NCBI RefSeq assembly: GCF_002214805.1
Contig: NZ_CP019914.1
Span: forward strand, 1,302,001 to 1,366,000
Reading direction: 5' to 3'
Length of the DNA: 64,000 nt
From: Brachyspira hampsonii
GTDB taxonomy: Bacteria > Spirochaetota > Brachyspiria > Brachyspirales > Brachyspiraceae
Part shown: piece by piece, positions 1 to 10,068 of the stretch
How the letters are laid out: every line of letters begins with the position of its first letter
Position numbering within the stretch: position 1 is the first letter of the stretch
Program-made: the position numbers and the translations under genes
The notes under the pieces: generated by a model
The model's input: the letters and a program-made list of their open reading frames with translations, nothing else
Databases searched by the model: none
What the model was told of the DNA's origin: nothing

Positions 1-23
1 GCAAGTTTTTAAAAAATTAATTA

Positions 24-226
24 CATACCCCGCCCTTTAAAATTTAGAGCTTTATTTTAAATTGTAATATTATATTATCTTTATAGCTTAATTTTAAATT
101 TTAGCACCCGCCCAAGTGTTAATTAAATTTGGAATTTATTTAACGCACGGTAAACTGAATTAAAAATATAATAAAAATTTGAATATCAAATAAGCTGTAT
201 TTTTTAACTTTACTCTGCGTGCGTTA
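24..226. repeat. Composite intergenic repeat R1 (C'-B'-A)
   Basis: The first 246 bases hold no gene and are filled by one copy of the composite repeat. In order: a C' box (CATACCCCGCCCTTTA, 24-39), a B' box (AGCACCCGCCCAAG, 103-116) and an A module (144-223, 80 bp) running from CGCACGGTAAA to CTCTGCGTGCG. A very similar sequence recurs near 17.6-18.0 kb. The copy probably starts outside the window, since the sequence left of 24 also matches the 17.9 kb copy. Confidence 0.85.
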
Positions 227-246
227 TCAATGTGAAATTCTTAGTA

Positions 247-786
247 TTATTTTAATATTTGACTTTTGTATTTCTCAAATAAAGTTCCTGAGAAATCAGT
301 TTTTTGTATTGCTTCTTTTAAGCCTGTAACATCAATAGTATATGCTTGAGCATCAGTATTGGGTTTTATTGATAAAGTTTTGCTGTTTATTAATTTATTC
401 ATAAATTCAATAACTTCTTTTTCCTGTATGATTCCAAAAGCAGGTGATATTGTATATAATATATCAAAATTATCGCTTGAAGACCTCATAAAAGGCTCTA
501 CAGATTTATAAGGAGAATTATTAAAACTATATTCTACTATTGGAGTATTTTCATCTATTTTATCTTTATACCAATTTATACTTACACTAAGCTGATTATT
601 TCTAGCAGCTATATATATTTCCAAACTGTTATTATTTTTTATAGTCATTGTAACAGTTTTTGTATCAGTATTGTTATAGCTTATTCTTCTTATTTTCCAA
701 TTATTATAATGTGTAGTTACAGCAGCAGAGAATGCTTGCATTGATATTATTAATAATGTTATAAATAGAAGTAAAATTTTATTCAT
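247..786 (-). CDS. Secreted protein of unknown function (paralogue of the 62.2 kb gene)
   Basis: The protein has 179 residues. It begins with a clear Sec signal peptide (KILLLFITLLIISMQAFSA, cleavage near residue 20) and is probably periplasmic or surface exposed. The C-terminal segment IDVTGLKEAIQKTDFSGTLF resembles the LKEILLYADLSGTI segment of the secreted protein at 62.2 kb, so the two are likely paralogues. The layout (a Trp soon after the signal peptide, a beta-rich middle, a final LKE helix) recalls VasI/IalB-type periplasmic proteins, but that is a distant impression. The function is unknown. The gene lies directly beside repeat R1 and is probably transcribed alone. Confidence 0.75.
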   Translation of the reverse strand: MNKILLLFITLLIISMQAFSAAVTTHYNNWKIRRISYNNTDTKTVTMTIKNNNSLEIYIAARNNQLSVSINWYKDKIDENTPIVEYSFNNSPYKSVEPFMRSSSDNFDILYTISPAFGIIQEKEVIEFMNKLINSKTLSIKPNTDAQAYTIDVTGLKEAIQKTDFSGTLFEKYKSQILK

Positions 787-912
787 ATATATTTTTATTC
801 TCCTATGTTTATTTATATATTATGTTTACTTAATTATAATTCTCGTTAATTTTTTGTAAAGTATTAGAAATAAAAAAATATCAATTTTTTTTATTGTTGC
901 TAGCGATAAACT

Positions 913-930
913 CGCTAAAAATGTATAGCA
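913..930. repeat. Short match to the 39.4 kb tandem repeat unit
   Basis: The 18-mer CGCTAAAAATGTATAGCA at 913-930 is identical to the core of each 107-bp tandem unit at 39.4-39.8 kb. Here it occurs once, between two genes, preceded by a related GCTAGCGATAAACTCGC stretch. It looks like a single dispersed relic of the same hairpin repeat. Confidence 0.6.
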
Positions 931-954
931 TTAGTACCTTAAAATTATTATTTT

Positions 955-2652
955 TTAATAAATAAGTGATTTTATATCATTATACCATTTATTCATATAA
1001 TTTTTAATCTCTTCATAGCTAATAACAGACTTTTCAAATTTCTCAACATGCCAAGGTGATATTATGTAAGCAATATTTTTAATATTGTTATTTAAATTAT
1101 TTTTATCTATATTTTCGCTATTAATATTTTTTATAAATTCATCTATTTCTTTTAATAGTTTTTCTTTGTCTATATTTTCTTTTAAATATTTTTTAATTTC
1201 TATATTTTTATTATTAGAATTTGAATTGCTATGATTGTATATTTTTACATTTTTTATGAATGCTGATTGAATAGTCAAAGTAAAAATATCTGTAATTTCA
1301 GAAATCTCTTGTATTAAAGATTCAAAATGATTTTTATAACTCAAAAGTGCTGAAGAAGTATTTCTATAAACATTGTCATAGCATTTTACTTTTTGATTAT
1401 CATTAAGTCTTTTATATTTGGAAGATTCAAAAGTTTTTAATTTACTGCTGTTAATATAATCATGGGCAGATGCATTTGAATATTTAGAATGTGTTTTATC
1501 ATCAATATGACAAAAATCACATCCTGCAAGCAATATATATTTAGGATTAAGCATATATGCTATTCTTAAAGCAGGCATTATAACGCTTCCTTCCATATAG
1601 AAGTATATATTATTATTGTTATCATCATTTATAGGATATAGTATCTTTTCAAAACTTTCATCATGTGAAAAATAGAATATTCTTTTATTTTCTATATGAG
1701 TAAGAGGAAAAGGATATGCTGTATGTGTAGTGAATATATTTATGTTTTGATTTTCTTTTTTAAGAAGTTCTTTTAAATGTATTGAAGAATAAAAACCTCC
1801 GTCTGTTGATACAACGGCATCAGGTTTTATATTATTTTTTATTAAAGTATTAAAAGCATGTGATAAAACTATAACAAAATGAGTTTTCGATAGTTCTTTA
1901 ATATTTTCTATATAGTCATCAGCAGAAGCTCCGGCAGATACAAATAAAATAGGTATTTCTTTTTTTAAGATATTGCAGAATGTTTTTATAGAATATCCTT
2001 CATTGAAATGCATATTATACAATATGTTTCTAGTCCATATAGGAGCAAAATAATAATTAGAAGTTAATGACATTAATTTTTCTTTGATAGAGTTTGCAAG
2101 TGATATATTAATATTATCATAATATTCTCTTGTTTCATTATCTATATTTGAAGCTCTTACATGTCTTATATAAACTATTTTTTTTGAATCATTATCATTC
2201 ATATAAAAATTAAAGAATGCCAATATTGTTTCTAAATCTTCATTTAAAATAAGTATTATGTTTTTTAATATATTTTCATTTGAAAGTTTTAAATTTGATA
2301 GAATGAGTTTAACTATTTCTATGTCTTTTTCTATTATGATTGCTTTATTATGTTCATTTAAAGATAAGAAATATTCTATATGAAAGAATGAAGCAATAGA
2401 TAAAAATATTCCTATATGTTCATTATTGTTTGTTATAAATTGCGATATTAATCTTTTAGCTTCTTCCATAGGATTATATAGAGAAGTTAAAGGCTTATTA
2501 TTATATATAACAGCGAATAAATTATTTTTTGCCTGTTTTAATTGGTATTTACTATTTTTGGTATTATATTCTATTAATTTCTTTACAGCTCTGAAATTAT
2601 ATTTATTTTTATTTAAAAGCTCTATATTTTTAGTGAATATAGTATCATTCAT
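955..2652 (-). CDS. DUF115 / MptE-like protein (motility accessory factor family)
   Basis: The protein has 565 residues, is soluble and shows no signal peptide. Residues 234-300 carry the DUF115 core: a glycine-rich turn (SAGASADDYIENI, from about 239), a strand-helix segment (IVLSHAFNTLIKNNIKPDAV) and the STDGG acidic turn near 282-286. Family members resemble the archaeal 6-hydroxymethylpterin diphosphokinase fold, and in flagellated bacteria they are often linked to flagellin glycosylation (Maf proteins). The acceptor is not evident here. The long N- and C-terminal regions are lysine/asparagine rich. It sits 23 bp downstream of the M15 peptidase gene on the same strand, so co-transcription is likely. 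A pterin kinase role is not excluded. Confidence 0.75.
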   Translation of the reverse strand: MNDTIFTKNIELLNKNKYNFRAVKKLIEYNTKNSKYQLKQAKNNLFAVIYNNKPLTSLYNPMEEAKRLISQFITNNNEHIGIFLSIASFFHIEYFLSLNEHNKAIIIEKDIEIVKLILSNLKLSNENILKNIILILNEDLETILAFFNFYMNDNDSKKIVYIRHVRASNIDNETREYYDNINISLANSIKEKLMSLTSNYYFAPIWTRNILYNMHFNEGYSIKTFCNILKKEIPILFVSAGASADDYIENIKELSKTHFVIVLSHAFNTLIKNNIKPDAVVSTDGGFYSSIHLKELLKKENQNINIFTTHTAYPFPLTHIENKRIFYFSHDESFEKILYPINDDNNNNIYFYMEGSVIMPALRIAYMLNPKYILLAGCDFCHIDDKTHSKYSNASAHDYINSSKLKTFESSKYKRLNDNQKVKCYDNVYRNTSSALLSYKNHFESLIQEISEITDIFTLTIQSAFIKNVKIYNHSNSNSNNKNIEIKKYLKENIDKEKLLKEIDEFIKNINSENIDKNNLNNNIKNIAYIISPWHVEKFEKSVISYEEIKNYMNKWYNDIKSLIY

Positions 2653-2675
2653 TTTGTTTCTCTATCAGATTATTT

Positions 2676-3764
2676 TCAGAATATGCCGTACTTCTCTATA
2701 AGTTCGTATGTAGCATCTTCATCATTTTTAATTTTATTGTATATAATGAGTTCAGGTCTGTACTCAAAATGTATTGTATCATAATTATGCCATTTGCCGC
2801 CCCATATAAATCCATACTTTTCAAAAACTTTAACAACTTCTTTTGGCGGATGCCATCTTTTATTATAAGGCACAGCATACCATGCTTTATTATTAACTCT
2901 AGTCCAAGCCCAATATATTTGCTTACCGTTATTTTTCTTAGGTAAAGTATCAAAAGCAACCCCATAACTATGATAGCTTCTGCTTGCACTTTTTGAAATT
3001 ATTTTCCAAACATATCCGCTTACTATTTTTAAAGAATCAAGAAAATTTTCTACTTCCTGATTAGTCTGTGCTATAAGTTTTACTTCTACACTTACATTTG
3101 AAAGCGGTTCATATACATAGTCATGAACTCTTACTTTATAGCCTAATATACTTTTGGTGCTTATATGTTTTACCATACTCCTTTCACTAGTTCCGTCATA
3201 AAGAGTATCTAAGAATTTATTATTAATATATTTAGTATTATTTACCCTTTTTTTATAGTATTCCTGAAGTTCTTTAGTTCTTTCCGGAGTTTCTTTCTGC
3301 ACCTCAGGCATTCCGTCTACAGTATAAGAGTAGAATCCGAAAGGTATATAATTATCCTGATTAGTCATATCTTCATCAGTTAGAAGTTTTCCATTAGCCC
3401 AATTAAACCATATCCCATCTAAATAAAATCCTAATTCTCTATTTTTTATAGTTGGAGGCGATATTCTGTTTGAATATGCTAAATGAAGTGCTATAGTTTC
3501 TATTGCTCCAGGTCTTATTATTATATCTTTTCTTATTCTCTTTTTCTCCTCTTCAAGCTGAATCTGCTTTATATCAGAGCTAGATATTATATCTTTGGTG
3601 TTATTTATATATATGATTCCTACAGCTGATATAGAGGATACAATTATTGTCATAAGTGCTATTGTAAATACCTTATATTTAGATCCTGCTTTTATTATAA
3701 AACTTATTAAGGCAAGTACTACTAGTATTGTTGCTATTACTAAAACATATTGTAAAACGGTCAT
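2676..3764 (-). CDS. Membrane-anchored M15-family peptidase (VanY/LD-carboxypeptidase-like)
   Basis: The protein has 362 residues. Two hydrophobic segments (about 7-27 and 33-53) anchor the N-terminus and a charged linker follows. The C-terminal domain has the zinc peptidase M15 signature: SYHSYGVAFD at 263-272 (His265 and Asp272 as likely zinc ligands) and IHFEYRPE near 331-338 (the usual H-F/E element with the third ligand). M15 enzymes trim peptidoglycan stem peptides or crosslinks, so a role in cell wall remodelling in the periplasm is inferred. Substrate specificity (D,D versus L,D) cannot be told. It is probably the first gene of a two-gene unit with the DUF115 gene. Confidence 0.85.
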   Translation of the reverse strand: MTVLQYVLVIATILVVLALISFIIKAGSKYKVFTIALMTIIVSSISAVGIIYINNTKDIISSSDIKQIQLEEEKKRIRKDIIIRPGAIETIALHLAYSNRISPPTIKNRELGFYLDGIWFNWANGKLLTDEDMTNQDNYIPFGFYSYTVDGMPEVQKETPERTKELQEYYKKRVNNTKYINNKFLDTLYDGTSERSMVKHISTKSILGYKVRVHDYVYEPLSNVSVEVKLIAQTNQEVENFLDSLKIVSGYVWKIISKSASRSYHSYGVAFDTLPKKNNGKQIYWAWTRVNNKAWYAVPYNKRWHPPKEVVKVFEKYGFIWGGKWHNYDTIHFEYRPELIIYNKIKNDEDATYELIEKYGIF

Positions 3765-3910
3765 ATTATTTTATTATTACTCTGTAAAAATTATTTGTTT
3801 ACATAATATTAACATATATTAATATTAAATTCAAATTTATTATCGTTAAAAAAAACATATTTAGTAGGAAGTTTTATCAAAAAAGATTTATTTTCGCGGG
3901 GGTAAAAAAT

Positions 3911-3983
3911 TGGGCGATGACGGGTTCGAACCGCCGACCTAGTGCTTGTAAGGCACCCGCTCTCCCAGCTGAGCTAATCGCCC
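3911..3983 (-). tRNA. tRNA-Val (anticodon UAC)
   Basis: Read on the minus strand, the sequence folds as a complete cloverleaf. The acceptor GGGCGAT (3977-3983) pairs with ATCGCCC (3912-3918). The D arm is TAGCTCAGCTGGGAGAGC, the anticodon loop CTTACAA gives UAC (valine), and the T arm contains GGTTCGAACC. The discriminator base is A at 3911. The 3' CCA is not encoded, so it must be added by a nucleotidyltransferase. The rest of the gap 3765-4177 is AT-rich with no further gene seen. Confidence 0.97.
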
Positions 3984-4177
3984 TTTCTTTTGAAATGTTA
4001 GATTATATTAGCATATCATTAAAAAAAAGTCAAGTATTTTATAAAATTAAAGCATATTAAATTTGTATTTTTACTATTTTGTATGTAAAACTTTATTAAA
4101 TATATATTGCTAAAATAATAAAAAATGTTATTATATTATAATGTAAATATTATAAAATTAAGTAGAATTTTATTAAA

Positions 4178-5473
4178 ATGAATATAGAATTTTTGCTTTC
4201 AGCGGCATTTGATAATAGAAGGGTTATTCCTAACCAAGACAGATTATTTAAAGCGATAGTTTCTTCTTTAAATGAAGTTAATATTAATCCTCTTGTAATG
4301 ATTTCAGAGTTTTCTATAATAGAAGACGGAAACACTCTCATATATTCCTTTCACCCTTCTGCTGATCCTATATATTTTGAGTTTAAAGCAGGCACTTTGT
4401 TTATAACCATTAGTACAGGTTCTTTCGGAGCCGGATATCATAAATTTATAGTTGGTGTATTGGACAGAATAGCAAGAAGACTTGATATAGAGTTTAAAGA
4501 AGATTCAGTTCATAAAGATCCAAGCGGTTATTTTAAAAGCAGAGATTTTGAATCTTTAAAAAGATTTTTTGTTAATTCTTTGGCTGATTATGCTAAAATG
4601 CTTATAGCTCATCATGATAAAGGCTTCAGTAATTTTATGATATCTATGCCTTATGATTATCCTATAATAGAAAAAGAGTATTTTGCTTTATCTTCTTTAG
4701 GATATTGGGGAAAAAATTGGTTTGCTGATTTTATAGATGCCGATGAAGAGGACAGATTAATTTTAGCAGCAGATTTCTTTTTATGGGATACTGAAGATAT
4801 AAATGCTCAATTTTGGTTTAAAAGTTTTATCAGTATGATTTGGCTTTATTTCCCATTCAGAGAGGCTATTGATAATAAAGAAAAAACTATGTACAAAAAA
4901 ATTATGTATGCCTTTCAGGAAGCATATAAAAAAGATTCTTCATTAAAATACCCTTGGGATATACTTATTGATATTGCTCATTATTTAGATGATGAAAATT
5001 TAGCTAAATTTATAGAAAGCAAAAAAACAGTTAATCAGCAGCCGGCTTTTCAGATAGGATTCAGACTTGAAAAGGCTCGTTTTTCTATAGCAGCAGGATT
5101 TACTATCATTCTGCCTATGCGTATGAATGTATTTAAAAATAATAAATCTTTAATAGAATTCAAAGATATTAATGTATATATAGCTATGCAGGTTTATTCT
5201 TTTGCAAATGAAGAGATAGATGTAATAATGGAATATGTGTTAAAACAGATAGACATTGCCGGAGAAGATAAAGGAGAAAAACTTGATATTAAATCTCAAA
5301 GCGGTAAAATAGAAAGTATAGTATATGAAAAAGAATTAGAAGATAATGACCATATTATTACAGTAGCTTGTGCCGCTAAAAAGCTGGCATTGCTTGCTTG
5401 GTTTACTTATTCTGATGCTGAATATAGAAATATCTGTTTAGAAGCTATAAAGTCAATAGACACAGAAAATTAA
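4178..5473 (+). CDS. Hypothetical cytoplasmic protein
   Basis: The protein has 431 residues with no signal peptide or membrane segment. It is acidic and rich in aromatic residues. I do not recognise the family. Visible features are an N-terminal alpha/beta part (1-110) with the repeated theme of strands and turns SIIEDGNTLIYSF and FKAGTLFITISTGSFG, and a mostly helical middle with many Trp/Phe residues (about 180-260). The start at 4178 lacks a strong Shine-Dalgarno. It precedes the FlgN-like gene by about 100 bp on the same strand, which hints at a shared transcript but does not prove it. Confidence 0.7.
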   Translation: MNIEFLLSAAFDNRRVIPNQDRLFKAIVSSLNEVNINPLVMISEFSIIEDGNTLIYSFHPSADPIYFEFKAGTLFITISTGSFGAGYHKFIVGVLDRIARRLDIEFKEDSVHKDPSGYFKSRDFESLKRFFVNSLADYAKMLIAHHDKGFSNFMISMPYDYPIIEKEYFALSSLGYWGKNWFADFIDADEEDRLILAADFFLWDTEDINAQFWFKSFISMIWLYFPFREAIDNKEKTMYKKIMYAFQEAYKKDSSLKYPWDILIDIAHYLDDENLAKFIESKKTVNQQPAFQIGFRLEKARFSIAAGFTIILPMRMNVFKNNKSLIEFKDINVYIAMQVYSFANEEIDVIMEYVLKQIDIAGEDKGEKLDIKSQSGKIESIVYEKELEDNDHIITVACAAKKLALLAWFTYSDAEYRNICLEAIKSIDTEN

Positions 5474-5577
5474 CATAATATTTTTAAAAATTATGTAAAG
5501 TAATCATAATAACTGCCGATAAATTATCACATAGCTGATTAATAAAATTGGTTGGCTTTAACTTAAAGGTGGTATTT

Positions 5578-6087
5578 ATGTTTAACTTATACGAAGAGCT
5601 TACAAAAATCGAAATACTTTTATCAAAAGAAATAGAAGTATATAAAATAATATTAGAGGATGAAGAGAAAAAAGTTAATTCTATAATTAATACAAGATTG
5701 CAGGATATACATTTATACTGTGATCATCAGAATGAGAAAATGACAGAAGCTAATGAGCTTAGAAAAATGAGAGAAAATGTAATAGACTTAATAGTATTGA
5801 ATAAATTCCCTCATTTATCAGAAACAGCAACATTATCTGATATTATTAGAAGAATACCATTAAATAAAACAGCTAGAATATCAGCACTTCGTCTTGAATT
5901 AGTTACTCTAATGGCTAGATTAAAACATTTAAATAAATTAGCTCCTAAACTTTTTGATGAAGCTTTAGATTTATTTGCAAATATGAAAGAAGTGTTGAAT
6001 GAAAGTAAAAAAGTAGGCTATAACAATAAAGGCAAAGAGCATGTTGTTAATAGGAAATTATCAGTATTAGTAAATAAGCAAGTTTAA
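5578..6087 (+). CDS. FlgN-like flagellar export chaperone (putative)
   Basis: The protein has 169 residues from the start chosen here. ATG 5578 follows a good Shine-Dalgarno (AAAGGTGG at 5565-5572), whereas the open frame's upstream start (5548) has none. The protein is almost wholly helical with coiled-coil character (residues 1-60 and 105-140), as in FlgN, the chaperone that keeps the hook-associated proteins FlgK and FlgL soluble for export. The segment LYEELTKIEILLSKEIEVYKII fits the first FlgN helix. Similarity is structural rather than motif based, so the call is tentative. A strong terminator follows. Confidence 0.5.
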   Translation: MFNLYEELTKIEILLSKEIEVYKIILEDEEKKVNSIINTRLQDIHLYCDHQNEKMTEANELRKMRENVIDLIVLNKFPHLSETATLSDIIRRIPLNKTARISALRLELVTLMARLKHLNKLAPKLFDEALDLFANMKEVLNESKKVGYNNKGKEHVVNRKLSVLVNKQV

Positions 6088-6111
6088 TATAGAATATTTA
6101 TATCTTAATTA

Positions 6112-6148
6112 AGCGTATGGCATAGTTTTATGTTATACGTTTTTTTTA
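6112..6148 (+). terminator. Rho-independent terminator after the FlgN-like gene
   Basis: GCGTATGGCATA and TATGTTATACGT form a 12-bp stem with three G-U pairs and a four-base loop. A run of eight T follows. It closes the 4.2-6.1 kb unit and separates it from argF. Confidence 0.85.
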
Positions 6149-6261
6149 TATATTTTATTTTCAAATTGTAAAAATTATAGAAACATAATATTGCAAAATT
6201 ATAAAAACGATATATAGTATTACTCAAAAAAATAATATAAAAATTTAAACGGGAAAAAATT

Positions 6262-7203
6262 ATGAAAAAAGTTAATTTATCTGGAAGACATTTTATTAAT
6301 TTGGAAGATTTTACAAGCGAAGAATTATCAGCATTGATTGATTATACCTTCGAGTTAAAATCAAAAGTTAGGAATAGAGAAGAAATAGATATAATGAAAA
6401 ATAGGACTATGGTGATGTATTTTTCAAAACCTAGTTTGAGGACTCGTTTAAGTTTTGAAATAGGAATGAAAAAATTAGGCGGAGATGCTTTTGTATTAAA
6501 ACAAGATGAGATTATATTAGGACAGAGAGAAAGTATAGAAGATAGTTCTAATGTTATTTCAAGATACTGCGATTTAATTATGATTAGAACTTTTGCTCAT
6601 AGCGATGTTGAGGATTTTGCTAAATATTCAAAGGTTCCTGTTATAAATGCTTTGACAGATCTTTCGCATCCTTGTCAGGTTATGGCTGATTTATTTACTA
6701 TGAAAGAGCATTTCGGTAAATTGAAAGGTTTAACATTATCATATATAGGCGACGGTAATAATGTATGCAATAGTCTTTTAACAGGCTGTACATCTTTAGG
6801 CGTTAATATCAAAGTAGGAGTTCCTAAGGGTTATGAACCTGATGCTAAAACTACAGAAATAGCCAAAAAAATAGCTAAAGAAAATGGCTGTACTGTTGAT
6901 ATTGTTAATGATGTAAAAGAGGCTGTAAGCGGCAGCGATGTAGTTTATACTGATGTATGGGCTTCTATGGGTCAGGAGAGTGAAAAAGAAAAAAGACTTA
7001 ATGTATTTAAAGGCTTTACTCTCACTAAAGAATTATTTGCTCTTGCTAATAAAGGTGCTATAGCTTTACATTGTTTACCTGCTCATAAAGGCGAGGAGAT
7101 TAGCGAAGAAGTATTCAATATGAATTCTCAGTATATTTATGAAGAAGCAGAAAACAGAATGCATACCCAAATGGCTATAATGAGCAGTATAGTAAAAGAA
7201 TAA
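6262..7203 (+). CDS. argF: Ornithine carbamoyltransferase
   Basis: The enzyme makes citrulline from ornithine and carbamoyl phosphate, the sixth step of arginine synthesis, in the cytoplasm. Its length of 313 residues is normal. It shows the carbamoyl-phosphate loop SKPSLRTR (55-62), HPCQ (136-139) and the ornithine-binding HCLPA loop (270-274), which distinguishes it from aspartate carbamoyltransferase. The Ser-Leu-Arg-Thr-Arg form of the loop is a known variant of STRTR. The ribosome site is weak (GGGA). It heads the argF-argG-argH cluster, with 161 bp before argG. Being next to argG and argH supports a biosynthetic rather than catabolic role. Confidence 0.95.
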   Translation: MKKVNLSGRHFINLEDFTSEELSALIDYTFELKSKVRNREEIDIMKNRTMVMYFSKPSLRTRLSFEIGMKKLGGDAFVLKQDEIILGQRESIEDSSNVISRYCDLIMIRTFAHSDVEDFAKYSKVPVINALTDLSHPCQVMADLFTMKEHFGKLKGLTLSYIGDGNNVCNSLLTGCTSLGVNIKVGVPKGYEPDAKTTEIAKKIAKENGCTVDIVNDVKEAVSGSDVVYTDVWASMGQESEKEKRLNVFKGFTLTKELFALANKGAIALHCLPAHKGEEISEEVFNMNSQYIYEEAENRMHTQMAIMSSIVKE

Positions 7204-7364
7204 TAGAAAATTAATATATACTTAAACAATTTTATTTTTGGTAAAATGATTATCAGATTTTTTGCTGAGACTTCTTAAAAGTTTTTATAATTGTATATGT
7301 TTTGCTAAAAATACAAATATAATAATTAAATAAAAACATTTTATAAATAAAGAAAGGATTTATC

Positions 7365-8585
7365 ATGAAAAAAAAATTAGTATTAGCCTATTCAGGCGGT
7401 TTGGACACTACAGTTATAATACCATGGCTTAAAGAAAATTATGATTATGATGTAATAGCTGTTTGTGTGGATGTTGGTCAAGGTACAGAAACTGACGGCT
7501 TAGAAGAAAGAGCTTTAAAAACAGGAGCTGTAAAATACAGATTAGTAAAATGCGAAGATGAGTTCGTTACAGATTATATTTATCCTATAGTTAAAGCTGA
7601 AGCTACTTATGAAGATAAATATTTACTTGGTACTTCTGCTGCAAGACCTTTAATAGCTAAAAAATTAGTAGAAGTTGCTTTAGAAGAAGGTGCTACTGCT
7701 ATAGCACATGGAGCTACAGGAAAAGGTAATGACCAAGTAAGATTTGAATTAACAGTTAAGGCATTAGCTCCTAATTTTGAAATTATTGCTCCTTGGAGAA
7801 AATGGGATATATCTTCAAGAGAAGAAGAAATTAAATATTTGGAAGACAGAAATATAGAAGTTCCTATGAAAAAAGATGATTCTTATTCAAGAGATAAGAA
7901 CCTTTGGCATTTATCACATGAGGGATTAGAGCTTGAAGATCCTGCTAATATGCCTAATTATGAAAGACTTCTTAAATTATCAAATACTATAGAGAATGCT
8001 CCTAATGAAGGACAATTTGTAGAATTAGAATTTGAAAAAGGAATACCTACTAAAGTAGACGGAAAAACTTTCTCTCCTTCTGATTTAGTTAAATATTTAA
8101 ATGAAATAGGCGGAAAGCATGCTGTTGGTATAGTTGATTTATTAGAAAACAGAGTAGTAGGAATAAAATGCCGCGGTGTATATGAAACTCCGGGAGGTAC
8201 TATTCTTTATGCTGCTCATAGAGAAATTGAACATTTATGTTTAGACAGAGAAACATTATATTTTAAACATATAGTTTCTCATAAATTAACTGACCTTGTA
8301 TATAGCGGAAGATGGTTTACTCCTTTAAGAGAGGCTTTAAGTGCATTTATTGACAGCACTCAAGAAACTGTAACAGGTAAAGTAAAATTAAAATTATATA
8401 AAGGAAATATTATACCTGCAGGAGTAACTTCTCCTTATTCTCTTTATAATCAAAGTTTGGCTAGCTTTACTACAGGCGAATTATATGATCATCATGATGC
8501 TCAGGGATTTATTACATTATTCGGTTTGCCTTTAAAAGTTAATGCTTTGATGAAAGAGCAAGTGAAAAAAATGGGGTTAAAATAA
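7365..8585 (+). CDS. argG: Argininosuccinate synthase
   Basis: The enzyme joins citrulline and aspartate, using ATP, to give argininosuccinate. It has 406 residues, a normal length, with the PP-loop AYSGGLDTT at 8-16 and the second family signature [14 protein letters not shown] near 118-131. The start has a good Shine-Dalgarno (AAAGGA). It ends only 6 bp before argH, so argG and argH are translated from the same mRNA. No ARG-type operator was recognised upstream. Confidence 0.97.
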   Translation: MKKKLVLAYSGGLDTTVIIPWLKENYDYDVIAVCVDVGQGTETDGLEERALKTGAVKYRLVKCEDEFVTDYIYPIVKAEATYEDKYLLGTSAARPLIAKKLVEVALEEGATAIAHGATGKGNDQVRFELTVKALAPNFEIIAPWRKWDISSREEEIKYLEDRNIEVPMKKDDSYSRDKNLWHLSHEGLELEDPANMPNYERLLKLSNTIENAPNEGQFVELEFEKGIPTKVDGKTFSPSDLVKYLNEIGGKHAVGIVDLLENRVVGIKCRGVYETPGGTILYAAHREIEHLCLDRETLYFKHIVSHKLTDLVYSGRWFTPLREALSAFIDSTQETVTGKVKLKLYKGNIIPAGVTSPYSLYNQSLASFTTGELYDHHDAQGFITLFGLPLKVNALMKEQVKKMGLK

Positions 8586-8591
8586 TTAATT

Positions 8592-9980
8592 ATGAAAGAA
8601 AAATTATGGGGGGGACGCTTTTCTAAAGAACTTAACAAAGAAGCTAATGATTTTAATTCTTCATTGGCTTTCGACTGTAAGATGTACAGAGAGGATATAC
8701 TTGGAAGCATAGCACATGCAAAAATGCTTGGTGAATGCTCTATTATTCCTCTCGATGAAAGCGTAACTATAATAAATGCTCTAAAGCAAATTTTAGATGA
8801 TATTGATAATAATAAACTTCAATTTGATTTTGAATTAGAAGATATTCACACACAAGTTGAAAGATGGCTTATTGATAGAATAGGTGAAATAGGAAAAAAA
8901 GTTCATACAGGAAGAAGCAGAAATGATCAGGTGGCACTTGATTTAAGAATGTATTTAAAAAACAAAGTAGAAAATATTAAATCTTTGATATTAGATTTAA
9001 TTTCTACATTGGTAAGCATTCAAAAAGAGCATACAAAAACCTATATGAGCGGATATACTCATCTTCAAAGGGCACAGGTTATAACATTTGCTCATTATTT
9101 AGGGGCTTATGTTGAGATGTTTAAAAGAGATTTTGACAGATTGGCCGATGCCTACAAAAGAATAGATGTTATGCCTTTAGGTGCAGGAGCTTTGGCTTGT
9201 TCTACATACAATATAGACAATAAAAAGACTGCTGAAACTCTAAACTTCAAGAATGTTATGCTTAACTCATTAGATGCTGTATCTGACAGGGATTTTGTTA
9301 TTGAAGTAGAATCTGTTTTATCAATAATAATGATGCATTTAAGCCGTTTTTCTGAGGAGCTTATATTATATTCTACTTCTGAGTTTAAATTTGTAGAGTT
9401 TGATGATGAGTTTACCACAGGCTCTAGCCTTATGCCCCAAAAGAAAAATCCAGATATACTCGAGCTTATTCGAGGAAAAACAGGAAGGGTGTATGGTAAT
9501 TTATTTTCTATATTAACAGTGATGAAGTCTTTGCCTTTAGCATACAACAAAGATATGCAGGAGGATAAAGAGGGTATATTTGATTCATTGGATAATGTGA
9601 AAAACTGTTTATCAATACTTCCTAATGTATTAAAAACTATGAAAGTTAATAAAGAAAATATGCTTAATTCTGTTAATGAAGGTTTTTTGAATGCTACTGA
9701 GGTTGCTGATTATCTTGTAAGAAAGGGTATGCCTTTTAGAGATGCACATGGTGTTTCAGGTCGTCTTGTTGTATACTCAATAAAAAACAACAAAAATCTT
9801 TCTACTCTTTCAATAGAAGAATATAAAAAAGAGTCAGATTTATTTGAAGACGATATCTACGCTTGTATAACTCCAGAGGCTCAGGTTTCAAACAAAACAA
9901 TGATTGGAAGTCCTAGTGAGAGTGCTATTATGGAAGTAATAAAGATAAATGAAGAGTGGATCAAATCAAATAGTAAATAA
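8592..9980 (+). CDS. argH: Argininosuccinate lyase
   Basis: The enzyme cleaves argininosuccinate to arginine and fumarate. It has 462 residues of the fumarase/aspartase superfamily. Visible are HTGRSRNDQ (105-113) and the superfamily signature loop GSSLMPQKKNPD (277-288) that holds the catalytic serine. The start lies 6 bp after the argG stop. The GGGG in the last argG codons probably serves as ribosome site. A terminator follows directly, so this is the last gene of the arginine cluster. Confidence 0.97.
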   Translation: MKEKLWGGRFSKELNKEANDFNSSLAFDCKMYREDILGSIAHAKMLGECSIIPLDESVTIINALKQILDDIDNNKLQFDFELEDIHTQVERWLIDRIGEIGKKVHTGRSRNDQVALDLRMYLKNKVENIKSLILDLISTLVSIQKEHTKTYMSGYTHLQRAQVITFAHYLGAYVEMFKRDFDRLADAYKRIDVMPLGAGALACSTYNIDNKKTAETLNFKNVMLNSLDAVSDRDFVIEVESVLSIIMMHLSRFSEELILYSTSEFKFVEFDDEFTTGSSLMPQKKNPDILELIRGKTGRVYGNLFSILTVMKSLPLAYNKDMQEDKEGIFDSLDNVKNCLSILPNVLKTMKVNKENMLNSVNEGFLNATEVADYLVRKGMPFRDAHGVSGRLVVYSIKNNKNLSTLSIEEYKKESDLFEDDIYACITPEAQVSNKTMIGSPSESAIMEVIKINEEWIKSNSK

Positions 9981-10000
9981 AAAATATTTTTTATAATTAT

Positions 10001-10047
10001 AAAAACAAGGGTGCTGCTTAAAAATGGTACTCTTGTTTTTTATTTTT
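10001..10047 (+). terminator. Terminator of the arginine cluster
   Basis: AAAACAAGGGT pairs with ACTCTTGTTTT (one G-U) around a loop of about 17 bases, followed by a T-rich run. It lies about 20 bp after argH. Confidence 0.8.
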
Positions 10048-10068
10048 CTTATTTTTGCACCTATTAAC

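Noticed and set aside
2696-2989. 97-codon ORF overlapping the M15 peptidase
   Set aside because: It is a shadow frame of the zinc peptidase gene, which has intact catalytic motifs.
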